Source of the DNA: Nitrospinae bacterium AH_259_B05_G02_I21 | Lineage (GTDB): Bacteria; JADFOP01 | DNA: 7,469 bases | Direction: 5' to 3' | NCBI GenBank assembly: GCA_027717595.1 | Contig: JALLOF010000058.1 | Location: 1 to 7,469, forward strand | Shown: in pieces, positions 6,343-7,469 of the stretch | How positions within the stretch are numbered: the stretch's first letter is position 1 | Layout of the letters: each line of letters begins with the position of its first letter | Translations under genes and position numbers: made by a program | The notes under the pieces: generated by a model | What the model was told of the DNA's origin: nothing | What the model saw: the letters and a program-made list of their open reading frames with translations, nothing else | Databases searched by the model: none

Positions 6343-6570
6343 TCAAAATATTCCTCTCATGAGAGCAGTTCGGTTAGCGCGGTGAGGAGTGTGGCCGCTC
6401 CTGGCAGCCCGCTCCCTCCGCGGCCTCTTAGTTGCAACAGTCTCAACCTTTTCATTTTCGTATGGCTGTCCCCCCCTAGTAATGAAAGTCTCCAGGTTTG
6501 CGATCAAACACTTCGAACAAAGCCGGTCTACCCCATCATCGGGGCAACTCGGCGGAAAGCTCCGTACCAC
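6343..6570 (-). CDS. Doubtful 75-codon frame with a C-x8-C-x2-C cluster
   Basis: A GTG start at 6570 (GGGGAAG lies 4 bases before it) opens a frame of 75 residues. It has a cysteine cluster, SCPDDGVDRLCSKC (residues 8-21), that looks like part of a zinc-binding knuckle, followed by a basic, low-complexity C-terminus (KRPRRERAARSG). The frame stays open well upstream of the GTG but has no better start. It ends 30 bases before the well-supported cysteine-rich gene. It could be a real small protein, a decayed gene, or chance in GC-rich DNA; I favour chance or decay. Confidence 0.22.
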   Translation of the reverse strand: MVRSFPPSCPDDGVDRLCSKCLIANLETFITRGGQPYENEKVETVATKRPRRERAARSGHTPHRANRTALMRGIF

Positions 6571-6640
6571 CCGACTTCCCCAAGACCTTTTTGCAAGTAC
6601 CAGCTTGACCTTCTTTCGACTCCAATTTACAATATTAAAC

Positions 6641-6712
6641 GAAGGGCGCCCCGCGGACGGCTGTCTGCGGAATGATTGAGGTCTCTTGCCGGAGTCCCAG
6701 TCAGCGCCCTTC
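6641..6712. other. Predicted three-way junction structure
   Basis: A perfect 9-bp closing stem, GAAGGGCGC (6641-6649) with GCGCCCTTC (6704-6712), encloses two hairpins. The first is CCGCGGAC-GGCT-GTCTGCGG (about 6651-6670), with one wobble pair on the + strand. The second, near 6680-6697, has CTC/GAG and GG/CC pairs around the loop TTGCCG. No known ribozyme or riboswitch core is recognised. Confidence 0.3.
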
Positions 6713-6730
6713 TTATTATTGCTAGCTCGC

Positions 6731-6797
6731 CTAACCTCCTTTGTGAAAGCTGGTCACAATCCAACCACCATAAAAAAGCCGAGCTAACCCCTTTGTG
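6731..6797. repeat. Short direct repeat CTAACC(T)CCTTTGTG
   Basis: CTAACCTCCTTTGTG (6731-6745) and CTAACCCCTTTGTG (6784-6797) differ by a single base insertion and lie 53 bases apart. The second copy forms the loop side of the terminator hairpin; the first carries, on the - strand, the Shine-Dalgarno-like AAAGGAGG. Confidence 0.4.
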
Positions 6798-6811
6798 GCG
6801 GGCAACTCGGC
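6772..6811 (-). terminator. Intrinsic terminator on the - strand
   Basis: On the - strand GCCGAG (6811-6806) pairs with CTCGGC (6783-6778), with additional CCC/GGG pairing inside, and is followed directly by TTTTTT (6777-6772). This is the clearest Rho-independent terminator in the window. Confidence 0.7.
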
Positions 6812-6900
6812 CTAAATAGACTTACCATCGCTGACTTCCCCCTCAGGGTCAGCGTATCGGCCTTACTGGTGCTTAGAGATTGTTTGGCATTATGGAATTG
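6772..6900 (-). ncRNA. Candidate small RNA or attenuating leader, about 130 nt
   Basis: Predicted from a consensus promoter at its 5' side and an intrinsic terminator at its 3' end, with no open frame that would fit. The middle has a 7-bp hairpin, CGCTGAC (6854-6848 on the - strand) with GTCAGCG (6835-6829). Two GGCCGA segments (6862-6857 and 6812-6807) can compete for the same terminator arm, CUCGGC (6783-6778). That would allow a switch between terminated and read-through states in front of the cysteine-rich gene. It does not match any riboswitch or housekeeping RNA that I can recognise (not SRP, tmRNA, T-box, TPP or cyclic-di-GMP type). Confidence 0.5.
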
Positions 6901-6905
6901 TGAAC

Positions 6906-6933
6906 ATTATACACACCAGGTGCAAATTGTCAA
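6906..6933 (-). promoter_or_regulatory. Consensus sigma70-type promoter
   Basis: TTGACA (6933-6928) and TATAAT (6911-6906) both match the consensus fully, with a 16-base spacer, in AT-rich sequence. A start site near 6899-6901 is expected. It drives transcription towards the structured RNA, the terminator and, on read-through, the cysteine-rich gene. Confidence 0.7.
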
Positions 6934-6996
6934 CAATTTTTAAAGTTACGATTATCCCAGGAAATTGTTACTTTCGCCTAGAGGGGAAAAGTTAAT

Positions 6997-7053
6997 ATTT
7001 CAACCGAAATATGCCCCTGGAGGCAGAGGGGTGTGATGGGCGATTACATCGTG
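6997..7053. repeat. Two-block dyad motif, copy 2
   Basis: ATTTCAACCGAAATATG (6997-7013) and CGATTACATCGTG (7041-7053) are separated by 27 bases, as in copy 1 at 4692-4747. Both copies lie 3' of a - strand gene: 48 bases after the selenoprotein, 91 bases after the pilus-like gene. Confidence 0.5.
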
Positions 7054-7155
7054 AAATACAACCTATTGCTGAATGGTGGGTCACCGAAAAAGGGAATTGA
7101 CACGGCCAACTTGCTTAGAGATGAAATAGGAACTCACAGGGCAGTTACTGAATGA
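7036..7155 (+). CDS. Possible 39-residue protein, unknown
   Basis: An ATG preceded by GAGGGG (4 to 5 bases away) and a further GGAGG opens a frame beginning MGDYIVKYNLLLNGG and ending in TGA. The composition is soluble and protein-like, with SPKKGIDTANLL in the middle. It overlaps the 3' end of the convergent pilus-like gene by 11 bases. The repeat block CGATTACATCGTG encodes DYIV here. No family is recognised, and a chance frame remains quite possible. Confidence 0.28.
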   Translation: MGDYIVKYNLLLNGGSPKKGIDTANLLRDEIGTHRAVTE

Positions 7156-7469
7156 GCACGGGCGTGGAGAGGCTATTGTTGGTCGATGTGCTTGGGCCTT
7201 GGGCCACGATGAGGTTAGAGGACGAGAACTCCACAATCTGAACGTTGATAAAGCGCTGGCTCTGCGCGCCCGTGAGCTGGAAGCCCGTGATAATGGCCCC
7301 GACGAGGTCCATCACCCGGTAGCTCGTGTTCGCACCCTGGCCTGTGACCTGATCGAAGACGGCAAGCAACACCCGCTCACCAATGCGCGAGCTGATCGCG
7401 GAATTCAGCGAGCCGCCCGAGATGCCCGGGTCGCCTTCCACATTGACGTAGCCCGCGCTTTCGGGGATG
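7145..7469 (-). CDS. C-terminal part of a TadE/TadG-like Flp pilus-associated protein (5' end outside window)
   Basis: About 107 residues are visible; the frame is open to the right edge, and TAA at 7147-7145 is the stop. The sequence GGSLNSAISSRIGERVLLAVFDQVTGQGANTSYRV, in that order, followed by VGAIITGFQLTG and QRFINVQIVEF, resembles the C-terminal region of TadG-related proteins. In these, an SALSSRIG-like helix precedes LPVFD.VTGQG and a beta-rich end. Such proteins are minor components associated with Flp/Tad pili and sit in the envelope after an N-terminal membrane helix, which is not visible here. The remaining tail is Ser/Thr/Asn-rich. Assignment is from memory of the family pattern, so moderate. 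Confidence 0.6.
   Translation of the reverse strand, partial: IPESAGYVNVEGDPGISGGSLNSAISSRIGERVLLAVFDQVTGQGANTSYRVMDLVGAIITGFQLTGAQSQRFINVQIVEFSSSNLIVAQGPSTSTNNSLSTPVLIQ

Larger units (their letters stand above)
6313..7144. other. Long gene-poor region with RNA-like structures
   Basis: About 830 bases with no confident protein gene. In - strand order it contains copy 2 of the two-block dyad motif (7053-6997), a consensus promoter (6933-6906), a structured transcript with terminator (about 6900-6772), an AAAGGAGG sequence with no usable start codon after it (6742-6735), a possible three-way junction (6712-6641), and the doubtful small frame. The part from about 6890 to 7144 is visibly richer in A and T than the coding regions. 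Two overlapping + strand frames at 6382-6679 lack ribosome binding sites and family character. Confidence 0.5.

Noticed and set aside
6382-6679. Two overlapping + strand frames of about 97 codons
   Set aside because: No ribosome binding sites, no recognisable protein character, and they oppose a structured - strand region.
6725-6800. Integron attC-like core (GCCTAAC / GTTAGGC)
   Set aside because: Only one core-like site is present; no paired core at the proper distance and no integrase nearby.
6778-6862. Resemblance to a cyclic-di-GMP riboswitch (GGGCAA and GGCCTAAA on the + strand)
   Set aside because: The order and spacing of the conserved segments do not fit the class, and the promoter and terminator show transcription on the opposite strand.
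1-7469. tRNA (including tRNA-Sec), rRNA genes and CRISPR arrays
   Set aside because: No cloverleaf, rRNA-like segment or regularly spaced repeat array was seen on either strand.

Overview
The window is about 7.5 kb of GC-rich bacterial chromosome. Its genes look ordinary and chromosomal, and the organism is probably a Gram-negative or deep-branching uncultured lineage. This is judged from the proteins only; no rRNA or other phylogenetic marker is present. TGA is used as a normal stop for the ubiX-like gene and the sodium symporter, so the genetic code is not globally changed.

Left part (1-4436). The first three genes lie on the + strand: the C-terminal end of a UbiX-type flavin prenyltransferase, a UMF1-type major facilitator transporter, and a hexameric-type glutamate dehydrogenase with a strong ribosome binding site. 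A sodium-dependent (NSS/SNF) amino-acid transporter on the - strand converges on glutamate dehydrogenase with only 7 bases between the stop codons. A hairpin sits across that junction. Amino-acid uptake and glutamate deamination would be metabolically compatible, but the two genes are not co-transcribed.

Middle (4437-5901). The central finding is a - strand gene for an exported DsbA-like thiol-disulfide oxidoreductase. It appears as two adjacent open frames separated by one in-frame TGA. That TGA stands exactly where the first cysteine of the active-site CPFC motif should be (UPFC). Twenty-one bases downstream of it is the apical loop of a compact hairpin with the features of a bacterial SECIS element. 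I read the pair as one 259-residue selenoprotein, not two genes or a pseudogene. The gene is bracketed by two copies of a TCCGCCT-x-AGGCGGA palindrome.

Right part (5902-7469). Upstream of the selenoprotein, on the same strand, is a small exported protein with eight cysteines, an attractive but unproven redox partner or substrate. It is preceded by about 830 bases with little coding potential. That stretch holds a consensus sigma70-type promoter (TTGACA, 16 bases, TATAAT) that feeds a structured region of about 130 bases ending in an intrinsic terminator: a candidate small RNA or attenuating leader. It also holds a predicted three-way junction and a second copy of a two-block dyad motif that is also found just downstream of the selenoprotein. 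The window ends inside the 3' part of a - strand gene resembling the C-terminus of TadE/TadG-like Flp pilus proteins.
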